Shown here: in pieces, positions 31,151 to 45,000 of the stretch | Layout of the letters: each line of letters begins with the position of its first letter | Position numbering within the stretch: position 1 is the first letter of the stretch | Assembly (NCBI GenBank): GCA_030544215.1 | Contig: JARZZO010000003.1 | Coordinates: 34,104,379-34,168,378, forward strand | DNA length: 64,000 bases | Direction: 5' to 3' | Source of the DNA: Zantedeschia hybrid cultivar | Lineage: Eukaryota > Streptophyta > Magnoliopsida > Alismatales > Araceae | The notes under the pieces: model-generated | What the model was told of the DNA's origin: nothing | Database searches by the model: none | What the model saw: the letters and a program-made list of their open reading frames with translations, nothing else | Program-made: the position numbers and the translations under genes

Positions 31151-33105
31151 TCTGGCCCTGCAAAGGGTAAACGATTGCCTCTAGCTGCAAAAATTTCATT
31201 ATCCCTCAGTTTCCTCCTAAATATCAGAGACCATCCTCCTCATGAGGGTCTATCCTCACACAGCCGTCTCACTCATTATGTGGTTATGAAGATTTCTAAA
31301 CTAATGCATATTTCTTCGGAGCTATTTACAACATCATACTTGATAAGCACAGTGATCTTGTTAATGAAACAACAACATTCATAGTCAGCAAGTGTTCCTG
31401 AACCATTTGGGGATACATTCATCACCAGAAGTACAATAAAGAATCGTAGTATTTTTCATTACTCCTCACAACTTGAAAAACAACCCCTCATTGATTCCAA
31501 ACTCTTGGGAGTAGAGCCACAAATTTAGCTAGGGCAAGCAAGCTTCTGCTAAAACTAATAGTATAACAAAACAAGTCCAGCCGAAAATAAAAGGTTAAAA
31601 AATAAAACAAAAGAACCATCAATTTGGGAATTAGCTTATGCACTTTCCTTTCAAAGAAGGTCATATCTAAAATCTGATGTTACTTTCATCTGATTGGAAG
31701 AGTCAAGTTGGACAGAAAGAGGTCTACTTCCACACAGATTAGACAACCAAGTTGAGCTCAATACTTTAGACAGCAATCATCTCCACATGTTTAGCATCTT
31801 TCTCCACGTACTAATTTAATTCTTTCTTAAATTAGAATTTGTTGACATCTTGGAGATAAGATAATGATATTTGAAATTCATAAGGATATAATTGCAAGTA
31901 TTTAAAGTTTCGGAAATTTCTGATCTACATATGTGAATCTCCAAGATGCTTCCCAAGGCACTAATAAATATAAAGATCCCACTTCCCATCCATGATATCT
32001 GTGCTTGTTAACGTGACTAAAACAGCAAATTTATAAACGTCAGCACCATGGTTTGTCATCTCTTCCGATGTGTTCAAGATCTCTCGAGAATCTTTCTCTC
32101 TCCAAGGGTCCCGAGATGAGGTTCTTCCAAGATCAAAAATGAGAGGAAGGCAGTTGAAGAATAATGTGAAATAACATGATTAAGAAGGAGGAGGAGAAGA
32201 GGAGAAGAGATGAGAATGCCAAAAGAGGAGGAGATGAGGTGACAATAGAGTATGGGAGCTTTCCAAGACATGGAGATGAGATTGAGATTTAAGAAAGCAA
32301 TCCTTGTACATGAGCAAATATATTTTTGCATTGTCTTATTACTATGTTAATGTAAAATCATATTGGATGGCTAAATGCATAAAATTTAAAAGCTTATTTC
32401 TTAAAATATAAGAGATCATGATTTTTATGATTTCTCTGAGATCTATTTGAGACATCTTCTCTTCTGCCTTTGGATATGATGCCGAGACCCAATATGGCAT
32501 GCATTGTATGTGTATATTTATATGTGCGCATATTTGTATATGCATGTGTATTCGTAGATGTAGGTGTGTTATGGTTGTGCATGTGCATTTGTAGATGTAT
32601 CATGTTTGTGGATATCATGTTATCATACACATATGTCCCAAGAATTTTTTCCGATTGCTTGAGATTTTACTAAGATCACTCCTCCACCCCCCACCCACCC
32701 CACCAAGAGACGAAGCCAAGATGCGAGATGGCAAACCTTGGTCAGCACTGATATTAGCAGATGCCCAGTCTTTAAAATATTATACACCAATTGAATCACA
32801 CCTTGAAACATAAATTGCATCCCGTATCGGCTCCATTTCCATGATCCAAAGGCTTACAATCAGTGCCCAAGCCATTTAATCAACTGTTAATTTAGAACAA
32901 CTTCCTTTCCCACTTGTAGGTCTATCAATTCCACATCTCATAACACTAAATATATTCTCCAATGGAGGCAAGCAGCTCTTCTGCTCAATGATATTCAGAT
33001 ACTTGTTATTTGTTAACCTCCTACCCAGAGCATGTATGTATCAGTCAAAAATATTACAACAGCAATGCTCTGAAAGAAAACCATCCCAAGTCCCCACTCC
33101 ACAAC

Positions 33106-33177
33106 CTGACCAGTTTTGAACAACAGAAGCACCAAGATCAAGGCTGTAATCCTTCTGGAGTTTCTGGAAAGCTCCAT
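33106..33177 (-). CDS. Probable first coding exon of the RLK: signal peptide
   Basis: An ATG at 33177 on the minus strand opens MELSRNSRRITALILVLLLF, a basic N-terminus followed by a hydrophobic core, then KTGQ and a possible donor CAG/GTTGTG at 33106/33105. That is the expected shape of a secretory signal for a type I receptor, and it lies about 4 kb upstream of the transmembrane exon on the same strand. The linking exons are not resolved, so the connection is inference. Confidence 0.45.
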
Positions 33178-33653
33178 TGCTGGAGGATGCAGCAAGCACA
33201 AAGATCAACATCATACAATGCAGAACATTGGAGATTGATAACCCAACAATTCTCCAGTAGCAGGCATTGGTCTAGCCATGGAGACCGATGTGGTCCAGTT
33301 GACCTGAAAAACGATTAATAGGAGAGTGCATCAACAATCTGCTCTTGTCCCATCCTCTACGACATACAGCGATAGATGTTCATGATGTCATCTTTTATGA
33401 TGGTTATCACATGTGGTTTTGATTGCTCAAAGGTGAGGCTAGAAGTAGATGATTTACGTGTGACTCACTTATTTCACCCCACTTCTGACAGTTTGTTGTT
33501 TGAAGTTTTTAAAAAGTAGGAACTTTCCTCCTTAAAAGAACTCAAAAAGAGCTGAGCTGATTTCTTCAAAAGAAAAAAGGTTTGGAAGATACTTCCAAGT
33601 AACTGACCTTCCTTTGTCCAATCTGAACACTATCTTTGACATTATGAAAGTCA

Positions 33654-34255
33654 GTTGCACATAGGGGTGTTTGCTATTTGGTTCAAACAGAATTAGCTAA
33701 TTCGATTTGGTTTTATTCAGTTTGAATCTAAAAAGTTTTGGTTTGAATTCAAACCAAACCAAATTACATAAAAAGATCTAACTTTAGTATAAATATTTAA
33801 TGGTGATTTTGTGTATTTAAGTGAAATCATAAAGTATAATGGGATAATATAATGCTCTCTATTTAATTAAGAACATGATGCTCCATCCAACGTAAAGTGT
33901 AAATGTTTTTTTATTTAAATTAAAATGTACACATCTCTATGATCCTATATTTTAAAATAATTTTATTTTTTATTTCTGTAATTAAATTTGTATTAGTTTT
34001 ATATTCGTTTAAATATCCATTAAAAGGTCCATTAAAATCACTAAATTGTATATTTAATCTTTGCCTACATAAATTATCTTCTCATTATATATGTTGTTTA
34101 ACTGTTGAAGACTTAATTAATTAGGAGCTAAATACTCATTATGAAGGCTAAACCAAACCGAACCAGAAGTTTGGTTTCAGAACTATACGGTTTGGTTTGG
34201 GTTCTCTAAGATTTTCTTAAAACCAAACCAAATCATAAACACCCTTAGTTGCACA
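33654..34255. mobile_element. hAT-type MITE with 8-bp TSD GTTGCACA
   Basis: The element is 33662-34247 (586 bp), starting TAGGGGTGTTT and ending AAACACCCTTA. GTTGCACA occurs at 33654-33661 and 34248-34255. Subterminal TTTGGTT/AACCAAA runs are inverted copies. The interior is A/T-rich with no ORF of note. TIR and 8-bp duplication fit a common plant hAT MITE type. Confidence 0.9.
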
Positions 34256-35387
34256 CAACCAGACAATAAAATTGATCTTTTGTAAGTGAATAACCAAAGC
34301 GTGGTGATTAACCAAAGTGTGGTGAGTGATTCGAACTTACTTATCCATGTAACTGTTCACTTCCATTAGCTCACCTCCAACGTAACTAAGCGAGCTACTC
34401 ATGTTCAACAAAAGGCACATGGACAAAACTTATGACCCCTTCCCCTTTTTCCGCTATCCCATCACTTTCTATGTTCAAATTGGTAGCAAAGGGAAGGTGG
34501 GTGGGGTAGTTCAAGATTCACACACCTTGGTGACTCTGCTCCTCAGTTTCTCTGCAAGCTTCTAGGCTCGACAAAGAGAAAGGCTTTCACAGTTGAGGGA
34601 GTCCATCTGCGTCCTCCTCCTCCTGCTACTGCTGGCAGAAGAGCTGCTTCTCTGCTGGGTAGAAGAAGGAAGCAAGGACAAAGATCTCTTTTGGAAGCAT
34701 CGCCCGAGGTGGGAATAGGTGGGCTGTGATAATAGTTTAAGAAGAAACAGGCGGGTGGAAGGACGGTTGCCGGCCTAAGAACAAAGAGAGAAGAAGCTTC
34801 TGCCTTCTGTCTCTTCTGCGGTGGAGTGGGAGAGTGTGTGTGCCACCATGCACGCCATGACAGAAGCAGGCCCCGCCCTGTGGACGATCCATGCGCAGAG
34901 AAGGGGCGGAGTGGTGTAGGGCAGTGGCCCGAGTTCTAACACATGGAAGCAATTAAATTAATAGAGTTCAATTTTTATGAGTATCCTTGGCATCCTGGGT
35001 TCTTAGAGTTCAACTTTTAATTTTTAAAATATGTTTCAAGTAAAACATCAAAAATAGATTTAATTTTAAAAATTTTATAAATATTGACCGAGAAGAGTCC
35101 TAAATTTTAAAAACTTTATAAATATTGACCGAAAAGAACACTAAATATTTTTCGAGACATCTCCTCCAAAACATTGGTATGATTAGAAAAAAACGTGTGT
35201 GCTCACTGCTCACACCCAAAATATATATTTTCATAAGCATACTTCTACTCCACCGTCTCATCTTTACGTGCCGAGTCGTATCACAAGGTAGCATATACAA
35301 TCCATTCATCCCTCTTGATAGATCTCATGACTTCACTAGTCTTCCAGCATCTCCCATTCTCGCACTAACATTAACATGTTAGCGAGA
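34256..35387. other. Upstream region of the RLK, with a GC-richer transcribed-looking stretch
   Basis: At 34520-34950 the minus strand shows pyrimidine-rich, GC-richer sequence with short upstream ORFs and ends in a possible donor (CACCAAG/GTGTGTG near 34525). It could be the RLK 5' untranslated exon. The rest is A/T-rich, with a near-duplicate of AAATATTGACCGA(A/G)AAGA (35080-35145). No other gene is visible. Confidence 0.3.
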
Positions 35388-35565
35388 GGGAACCGTGGTT
35401 TTTTTTTTTTAAAACTTAAAGAGAGTGAATGGATTAAAACAAGTAACCATGATAACAATCCAAAGTAGAGATAAGGACATCAAGAAAAGAGGAGAAGACC
35501 TATAAGTTTTCCTGCATGGTAGAGCAAGCTAACCTAGCTAAGCAATGAGCAACACCACTACAAGT

Positions 35566-36700
35566 TCATGGGATGAAGCTAAGATTTAAGGAGAAGTGGT
35601 CTCTGATATCCTGGCAATTTTGGATGATAATTTGCGAGCTCCAAGGCGGATCCTTGATCTTGAGAACAGTGTTGATGATGTTGAGGGCGTCACCTTCCAC
35701 AAGAGCTTTTACATGAGAGCTGGCAGCAAGCTTCAAAGCTTCAAAAAGGGCGAGAGCTTCAACAACACCGGGATCAAATGAATGAACAGGCTTGGAGAAG
35801 CAATAGATAGGCTTGCCTAGGTGATCTCTGATAACAATCTCAATTGCTCCACCTTGGCAAGAAGTATTCCCATCAAAGTTAATCTTTAACATGTTGGCCT
35901 CAGGAGGAAGTCAATTAGATAACTTAGTTGGTTGCTTGGGGGCTGAAATAGGAGCTGGAGGTTGACAGGAAAACCAGAAAGCAGTATTGGTGGTGGCAAC
36001 AATAATTGTAGAGAGAGGGTTGGGTCTCTTGCCTTCAAAGACTTTACAGCATCTAGCCTTCCAAATCTGCCATAATATTGAGAAACACATGAGACGAGGT
36101 AGGTGTCTTTCGCATCTTTTGAAAGAGGAGGAGTGCCCCAGAGCATAATTCTGTCAGCAAGACTTAAGTTATCAGAATCTGAGGGATAGTTTAGGGGGAA
36201 GGCCAGCCAAACACTACGAGCAAAGTTGCAATGAAAGAAAATATGTTCTACAGTTTCCATATCTAAATGGCACATTGGGCAGAGGCTATCAAGAGCAGGG
36301 ATTCTCTTCGAGATAATGATGGCCTGCTTCTCTTCGAGATAATGATGTTGACAGGGATAGCATTTTTTATGCATTTCCAGATAAAGTGGGTAACCTTTCG
36401 GGAAACCACCTTCCCAATGTGGGAACTCCAAATAATTTTCCACACAAGATCCAGAGAGGAGGTTGAGCCGTGAGAATCCAGCATGAGGAACCGATACGCA
36501 GATTTGATAGAGAAAACACCATTTGTATTAAGAGGCCAAATAAGCTTATCCCCATGACTGAAATTTGTGGTAGGGAGTGTAATTGAGGAAATAGCCTTGG
36601 CAGTATCAGTAGTAAAAACCCTGTTTATGAGGTTCTTGTTCCACTAATGGTTTGAAATCAGTTGAAAAACCCAAGTTGGGGGGGGGGGGGGGGGGGGGGG
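35566..36700 (-). pseudogene. LINE ORF2 3' part: zinc-binding and RNase H
   Basis: Downstream of the solo LTR: a segment with NGVFSIKSAYRFL, then zf-RVT CPMCHLDMETVEHIFFHC (about 36290-36220), then after a frameshift RNase H (INFDGNTSCQGGA, ALALFEALKLA, VEGDALNIIN) at 35892-35566. Several frame changes and a G25 tract at its start show decay. The C-terminal RNase H marks the L1 subgroup of plants that acquired it. Confidence 0.8.
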
Positions 36701-38293
36701 GGTGTTGTTAGTATTAGATGGTCTCAAAGCCAATCCGATACTATGTACTGATTCAGATTATTAATAAATGGCAATAATTCATTGTGTGTAATTAATTCGA
36801 TCTATGTTTATCGTATTACGATGAAGTCCATGAACATGTGCAATAGTCTTCGGATTATGATGAGATCATAATTACGGGACCGAAGACTTATAAACACATG
36901 TTCTTAATTGTTCCTAGTCATAGGATGTTTGAGATAGGATATCGAACATCCGGATAGACTAGTATAGGTTACTTCAGCTCATATGATGAGGGTGACTGAT
37001 CCTATAAGTCACTTGTGTGGAGACACTATGCTGGACCTACAGGTGCTCATTGGCGAATGAGTTCACTGAACTGATCCGACTATAAATCGCTAGATGGTAA
37101 ACACCTTATTGTTAACCAGCTCGATTCTTATGTCACGGTTGTGTGGATGATCATTGGACCTAAGACGCCAAAGATATCTTGTTGGTAGATTTCTGAACTT
37201 TGACCTTGACTAACGAATCTCTAACCATGAGTTATCAATAAGTCAAGCGATCGGGTTCAGGGAAATGCCCTCGAAGGTAATTGTGTGTTCAATACGGGAT
37301 CATCCGCTCTCGGTAGTTTGAGAAAGAATGTTCCGGGAATGATGCGCTTAAAGTATCTGGCCAAGACGGACTCTGTAATCGATAAAGAGTTATCGAATTC
37401 ATATTAGCGGCATCTGATTCAAGTGAATCGACCGAATAGGGTTTAACAGTAAACCATACCCTAGGTCGATTCGAGAACATTGCTCGGATGAAGGATTATA
37501 TCCGCGCGCTAACCGATGACAGAAAGGTTCCAATAGAGGGTTGCGATAACCCCAGTGCTATCCAGGATCACGCGATGTTGCTTGGCATCCAACGTGATCG
37601 GAAGTCCGTCCGAATTTATTGTGGGACATTAAATTTGACTGATTAATTGAATATAAGGATATTAATTAATTCAGTGGGTCAGTAAAAGGTTACTAGACTT
37701 AATGGACCATTAATTGGACTGGTATTTGGGCCTAGAGGGTCACACGCAAAAGGTTTTTAAGTCGATGGATAATCCGACAGGATTTCGGATAAGTCTGGGT
37801 TTTTATGAAAAACCGCAAACAGACTTATTATAAAAGAACGGATTCTAAGTCGGGGGCCAGCAACCCTGACCTAGCCGTTGTTCTTTCTCTCTCTCTCCTC
37901 TCTTCTGGGCGTGTGACACGAGGCGGCCATCTGGAGGCTCCGCTTCGATTCCCGACTGTTCCGCCTTCCGTCCGACAGGAGATTTCGAATCCGCATGTCG
38001 CGGCGGATTACGCGCAACCAGACGGGATCCACGAACGCTGCATCGAGCGAGGAGGCGAGGACAATCCATCGCGAGGAGAACCGCGTGGATACCGCTAGAG
38101 GTCGGGCATCTGTGCGACTTGCGGCATCACTCCGACGGAACCGGAAAACGAACACGGATTTGAATCCGCGCAAGGTAAATCCGTTTTACTCCGGTTTTAT
38201 TTTGTTGATCGAAATGGGATGGATCCGATCCCAAAATTATTTTTATTCTGCTGCATTTTCGGTCGGATCCCGACACACGATCCCAACAGGTGT
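36701..38293 (+). mobile_element. Solo LTR (1583 bp), TSD GGTGT
   Basis: The LTR is 36706-38288, starting TGTTAGTATTAG and ending GATCCCAACA, with GGTGT at 36701-36705 and 38289-38293. A TATA-like TTATTATAAAAG at 37825-37836 followed by a CT-rich stretch (37882-37905) suggests plus orientation, with transcription start near 37860. End sequences and length fit a Copia LTR. ORFs inside (37805-38312) lie in R/U5 and are not credible genes. Confidence 0.85.
37825..37836 (+). promoter_or_regulatory. TATA-like box of the 36.7-kb solo LTR
   Basis: TTATTATAAAAG followed about 55 bp later by a CT-rich tract typical of plant 5' leaders. It supports plus orientation. Confidence 0.4.
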
Positions 38294-41171
38294 TGCAGAT
38301 AGTCATCTCTGATTCTAGGTGGACCTAAGAGATCATGGATCCATTTGTCTTGCCAAATATTTGTAGTTAGGCCATCTTGAATAATATGGAAGTAGACTTG
38401 AGAGGCAATCTTCCTGACCTGCAGCATGGCCTTCCAAGGGAGAGAATAGGAACCATATTCAGGTACGTCCCAGTAGGAGTAATTTGTCAAGTACTTTGCC
38501 CGAATGAGAGAAGCCCACATAGAATTCTGACTGTGAAGGAATTTCCAGACAATTTTAAGCACAGTGGCTCTGTTGAAGGTTTGTAAATCCCTGATTCCAA
38601 GTCCGCTTGATAGATTGTGTTGCTTCAATGTTTTCCAGTTGCAGAGATGGAGCCTTTTGTGATCCTTAGAGTCTCCCCAGAAAAAAGAACATTGAATCTG
38701 GTTTAGCTTCTGAAGGGTAGCTTTGGGGAGGATTCCCATACTCATAGCATGGACTGGGATGGAAGAAAGGACAAAGTTTATAAGAGTAACTCTCCCAACA
38801 AAGGACAGGGAGTTAGCCTTCCATTTTGAGAGCTTGAGCTTCATTTTGTCTTCCAAGAAGGAGAATTGGCCCCGCCTGCTTCTGATTGGCCAGAAGGGGA
38901 CGCCTAGGTACATTTCTTTTTCTGACATGATGGAGATCCCAGTTGTATAGCTCAGTTCTTGTTGGACAGCAGGAGGGGTGTTAGGACTGAAGAACAAACC
39001 CGACTTTTTCTTGTTAAGATGTTGACCAGACCAGCCACTGTAAGTATCAAGGCAGGAAATGAGGCCATTCAGATCTGCAAGATTTGCTTTGCCAAAGAGT
39101 CCGCATGCATGAGGTGAGTAATTGTAGGAGCTCGACAATTAACCTTCAGACCAGCAATGGTACCTTCATCAACTTTGGAATTTATCAGTTGTGTGAGCAT
39201 TTCAGCACAAATGATGTAGACATAGGGGGATAGTGGGCATCCCTGCCTGATTCCTCTGCTGGGGGTAATAAATCCAGTACATTCTCCATTGATGATGATA
39301 GAATAGGTTGCAGTGGTAATGAAGAGTAGGATTAACCTGATAGCCTGGCTTGAGAAACCAAACTTCTTGAGGGTGTTAGCAATGAAACTCCAATCAAGTT
39401 TATCATAAGCCTTTGAGATATCCACTTTGAGAGCAAAGGATCCTACTTTCCCTTTCTTGCTTTCCATGGAGTGAACTACTTCCTGGGTGACTAGAATGTT
39501 GTCCAAGATTTGCCTGTGAGGAACGTAGGCAGATTGATTTGGAGATATCAACTTTGGGAGCAAGGACTTAAGACGCTTGGCTAGGATTTTGGTAGAGATT
39601 TTATAGATGACATTAGCCAGGCTGATAGGCTTGTAGTCAGCAAGAGAAGTGGCTGGTTTCTTCTTGGGAATCAAAGCAATAAGAGTGTGATTCATTTTAG
39701 TTGGCATATGAGTGTCTCTTAAAATACCTTGAGTACAGTGTATGACCTCAGCCTTGACAATATCCCAATAATGCTGGTAAAATAAGGGAGGAAGACCATC
39801 AAGACCAGGAGCTTTTCTGGACTTCAGTGATCTCACTGTCTGAAGGAATGGAAACCAGTAAGCAATTATCTTGTTCATTGATCAGCTGACCCAGGTTGCT
39901 GTGAGGCTGCCAGTTACTGAAGTTTGGGTCAGGAGGAGTGGCTGAGTATAAATCATGAAAATAGTTAGTGAAGCAGTTCTTAATGATGGTCTTATCTTCC
40001 ACCCAAACATCATTTCCCAATTGAATACCAGTAATTCTGTTGTTGCCTCTGCGACAGAAAACTGAGAGATGGAAAAAGTTGGAGTTTCTATCACCATGAG
40101 AGAACCAATGAGCCTTAGCTCTTTGCCTCCAAAATTCTTGTTCTTCAAGGAGAGCATGTTTGAGTGATAGCCGAAGGGTCCTGCTAGCTTCCAAGATTTC
40201 CTCTGAAGGTTGATCCATATCTAGGGAGTTGAGTTGCTTACCTAGGGCCTCACTTCTCATTTTAGCATTGGAGAAGTTGCATTTTTTCCATTTCTTCATG
40301 CTTGTTTGAATAATGCCAATCTTGTCATAATAATTTGAAGATAAGTGAGGGGAGGAAATCCAAGCTGACTGAATGACCTTCCCAAAATCCTTTCTGATGG
40401 TCCAAGCAGATTCCATTTTGAAAGGAGTACATCTGTGTCTTTTGGTGGCATCAGTTCTCAAGAGAATGGGTCTATGATCACTGGCAACAAGGGGAAGGTG
40501 GAGGATTCTGGCATTGGGGAATTTGAGATACCACTCAGAGTTAACAAAGCCTTTGTCAATTCTTTCTCTGATGTGGAAAGGGAGGGACTTGTTGTTTGAC
40601 CAGGTGTAGGCAGGACCTTCATGGCCAAGGTCAATCAAACCAGTATCATTGACAAAGGATAGGAAGTGTTTTGTATGGAGACAGCTCACAGGACATCCAC
40701 CATATTTTTCAAACTGAAACATAATGGAGTTGAAATCTCCAATGATACACAGAGGATCTTGGATGTTTCTAATAATTAGAGACAGCTTCTGCCAGAATAA
40801 TCTTCTCTCTGCGGCTGTTGGAGGGGCATACACACAGATAAGAGTCCAGTGATTGCCATCATTATTAAAGACCTTGGCAATGATAAAAATTTTACAATAA
40901 TCCACAATGCTGACTTGGGTGGGGGGTTGCCACTGAAGCCGTCAGCTTCAACCACAAAAAAGTTGGAAATTTGGTTCTTAAAAAAGAAATTGTTGCTGAA
41001 GTGAGCTTGAGCCTTAGTCTCTGCAAGGAAACAAATATCAGGTTTTGTTGAAAGGGACATTTGTTTGATATAGGAGATTGTCGAGGGCCCTTTCACCCCT
41101 CGGCAATTCCAAGCCATTAGTTTCATTTGGATCCCTGTGGCAATTTTGGTCGGCCGCCACGACTTTGTCAT
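38294..41171 (-). pseudogene. LINE ORF2: endonuclease and reverse transcriptase, frameshifted
   Basis: The endonuclease (MAWNCRGVKG, ICFLAETK, IIGDFNSI, GPAYTWSN, ASDHRPILL) nicks target DNA. RT follows (KSRKAPGLDG, ALKVDISKAYDKLDW, GIRQGCPLSP), then the thumb (KKKSGLFFSP, YLGVPFWP). The frame shifts near 40900 (at a C6 run), near 39840 and near 39080. The last shift falls in the catalytic box, which reads HLMHADS and has lost one of the two Asp codons. The frame then runs to the solo LTR insertion at 38289. Confidence 0.85.
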
Positions 41172-41295
41172 CTGAGGGGGAATAGGATACTTCCAAGTTT
41201 AAGATTCTTCCTACTGTAGGTAGAGGCTTCGTTGACTTGGTTGAATTGTTCTTAGCTTTTGTCAGTGACAAATTGTGTCCTGAGTTGTAGATCAA

Positions 41296-42765
41296 CTATG
41301 GGTTGAGCACATTGAGCTCCAAGGGGTTTGTTGAGTGAGGAATCGAGCCATCCTCCACATATTTAACTTTTTTCCCCATACCATCTCTGAGATCTGGTCT
41401 GCTAGGTTCACCTTTCTTTCTCTTCGTAAGGGATAGGTTGTTATCCAAAATGGAGATGGGGATACAATAGTCAGTTCTCAAAGGTAGGGGTAAGGATTGG
41501 AGGGGTACATTGTGTAAAACTCCATCTCTGACAACAGGATTGCTGAGGGGTACCCGTAGAGGGGTTAGCTGCAAGCCAGTATGTTGAGTGTTTGCTTTAG
41601 AGCATTGATGGGGGCCTTTCCTTGTAGGTGTTGTCCCATCACTGACAGTCCTAGGTTCACATGGCATCACTTCTTTGCTAGCTGATTGCTGACAGGCGAT
41701 TTGGGGTAACTCATGGCCAGCAGTGGTGGTAGCGTGAGACTCTTGGACTGAGGTATTAGTTTGCTTCTCGAGGAAAACAATTTTTTTTCTGGTCTTTGAC
41801 TGTGTTTCTGCTTTTTGTTTCAGATTTCCAACATGTGTGGGTGATTCATTGGAGGATTCATCATTGCAACTAGTATCAACATTTTGTTTGGATTGTAGGA
41901 TCTTTTGTTCTTTGGGAGGGATATTGGAAGCTTTTAGCCAGTCTCCAAACTCAAATCTGATAGATTGGGTCATGCACTTCTTAAGATTTGGTGAAAACGA
42001 ACCTTTTATTTGAGTTTTCAACTGGGAGAGTTCTTTGCAGGCTGCATTGTTGTGCCCCAATCTGCCACAGAAGGAGCAAATATTGGGCATTCTCTCATAG
42101 GAAACATCAAAATTTTTAACTGAGCCATCTGGAAGCCTAGCAGAGATATGAGGTTTTAAGGGTTGTGAGACATCAATAGAGACTCTGACCTGGGCGTAAG
42201 TGCTCCAAAACATAGTGCCTCCATAGTGTGTAAGGTAAGGATTTCCAAGTTGAGAGGCCAGTTTTTCAACTACTTTATCAGACAGGAAGTCTTCAAGGAG
42301 ATCATAAATCCGAGCCCAAAGATCTCCTCTTTTCAGTTGGTATTCAGAAGGGGGGGTGTTTGGTCTGCATCTCTCCAGTAAAAGAAGGTCCCCATTGTAG
42401 AACCAGGGAGATCTTTTGAAGACTGTGTCTATTTCATCACTTGAAGCTTGTCTTAACAGGAATGCATTGTTGGAGTAGTCTAGGAGGAGCCACTGACCTG
42501 ATGGTTTCCACATCTTGGAAACCCATTCCTTAAGTCCCGCTGGTCTGGTTTTGCTGGTTGAATGGAGTTTGACGATAAAGCTCAGCTTCCATCTGCACAT
42601 CTCATCTAGATCAGTTTCCTCCAGTTCGACCAGGGAGATCGGAGCTTCCTTGCACATGAGCTTCTTGAAATTTCCCAGTAGCTCGATTTCATTTTGGTTG
42701 AGTTGTAAGTCTATCGGGTCCACTTCCTCCATGGTTTGACAATACCGGGATGCACAGGGAAACAT
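41296..42765 (-). CDS. LINE ORF1, DUF4283 plus CCHC knuckle
   Basis: A 489-codon open frame. The N-terminal region has a DUF4283-like pattern (LLDYSNNAFLLRQASSDE, RSPWFYNGDLLLLERC, DLWARIYDL), and a CCHC knuckle CSFCGRLGHNNAAC follows at about residue 235. The rest is Ser/Thr/Gln-rich. ORF1 proteins bind LINE RNA. The first Met is used here, but MEEVDPIDL (start 42732) is an alternative. It is uninterrupted, unlike ORF2. Confidence 0.85.
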   Translation of the reverse strand: MFPCASRYCQTMEEVDPIDLQLNQNEIELLGNFKKLMCKEAPISLVELEETDLDEMCRWKLSFIVKLHSTSKTRPAGLKEWVSKMWKPSGQWLLLDYSNNAFLLRQASSDEIDTVFKRSPWFYNGDLLLLERCRPNTPPSEYQLKRGDLWARIYDLLEDFLSDKVVEKLASQLGNPYLTHYGGTMFWSTYAQVRVSIDVSQPLKPHISARLPDGSVKNFDVSYERMPNICSFCGRLGHNNAACKELSQLKTQIKGSFSPNLKKCMTQSIRFEFGDWLKASNIPPKEQKILQSKQNVDTSCNDESSNESPTHVGNLKQKAETQSKTRKKIVFLEKQTNTSVQESHATTTAGHELPQIACQQSASKEVMPCEPRTVSDGTTPTRKGPHQCSKANTQHTGLQLTPLRVPLSNPVVRDGVLHNVPLQSLPLPLRTDYCIPISILDNNLSLTKRKKGEPSRPDLRDGMGKKVKYVEDGSIPHSTNPLELNVLNP

Positions 42766-43044
42766 GGGATCTAGAATATTGGAAGGGGGGAAGGGGGGGA
42801 GGCGGGGGAAAGAAGGGGCAGATCAGCAAGGCTCTGCAATTTCCAACTCTGAGAGAGGGAAATTATTGTAGCCACAGTGGAACTTGCCGTTGCATTCAAA
42901 CGTTTCAAGGAGACGGTTTTCGACAGGAGTCTTTCCTGAAGATGAGGGTAGCAGGACAGGGCAGTAAGTAGGTGGGAAGGGGAGATGAAGGAGAAAGGAA
43001 ACAGAGCCGGAGCTCTAGGTGAGTGAGGGAGGGGAACCATGGTT

Positions 43045-44941
<1,897 letters not shown>

Positions 44942-45000
44942 ATACATTGTTGACCCTTCAAACATTTATGAGAAAAATGAATGCCTCATCTACCTATGGA

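Larger units (their letters stand above)
29177..33105 (-). other. RLK 5' intronic region with unresolved extracellular exons
   Basis: Between the candidate signal-peptide exon and the transmembrane exon. A Cys-containing stretch on the minus strand at about 30250-30030, preceded by a good acceptor TTTGTTGTTTGCAG, might be an extracellular exon, but it needs a frame change and I do not claim it. A LINE zinc-binding remnant lies at 30840-31150. The rest (31160-33100) shows nothing I recognise beyond A/T-rich DNA and a TG-rich tract near 32490-32640. Confidence 0.45.
35388..43044 (-). mobile_element. Plant L1 LINE, nearly full length, with RNase H
   Basis: The element is 35401-43031 on the minus strand. 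It ends with a poly-A tail (T10 on plus at 35401-35410). The target duplication is GGGAACCGTGGTT (35388-35400) and GGGAACCATGGTT (43032-43044), 13 bp with one difference. Removing the solo LTR at 36706-38288 leaves about 6.0 kb, a usual length for plant L1. It has ORF1 (41296-42765) and a frameshifted ORF2 with endonuclease, RT, zinc-binding and RNase H. Confidence 0.9.

Noticed and set aside
37805..38312. Arg-rich ORFs near 38 kb
   Set aside because: They lie within the R/U5 part of the solo LTR, overlap on both strands and have no domain.
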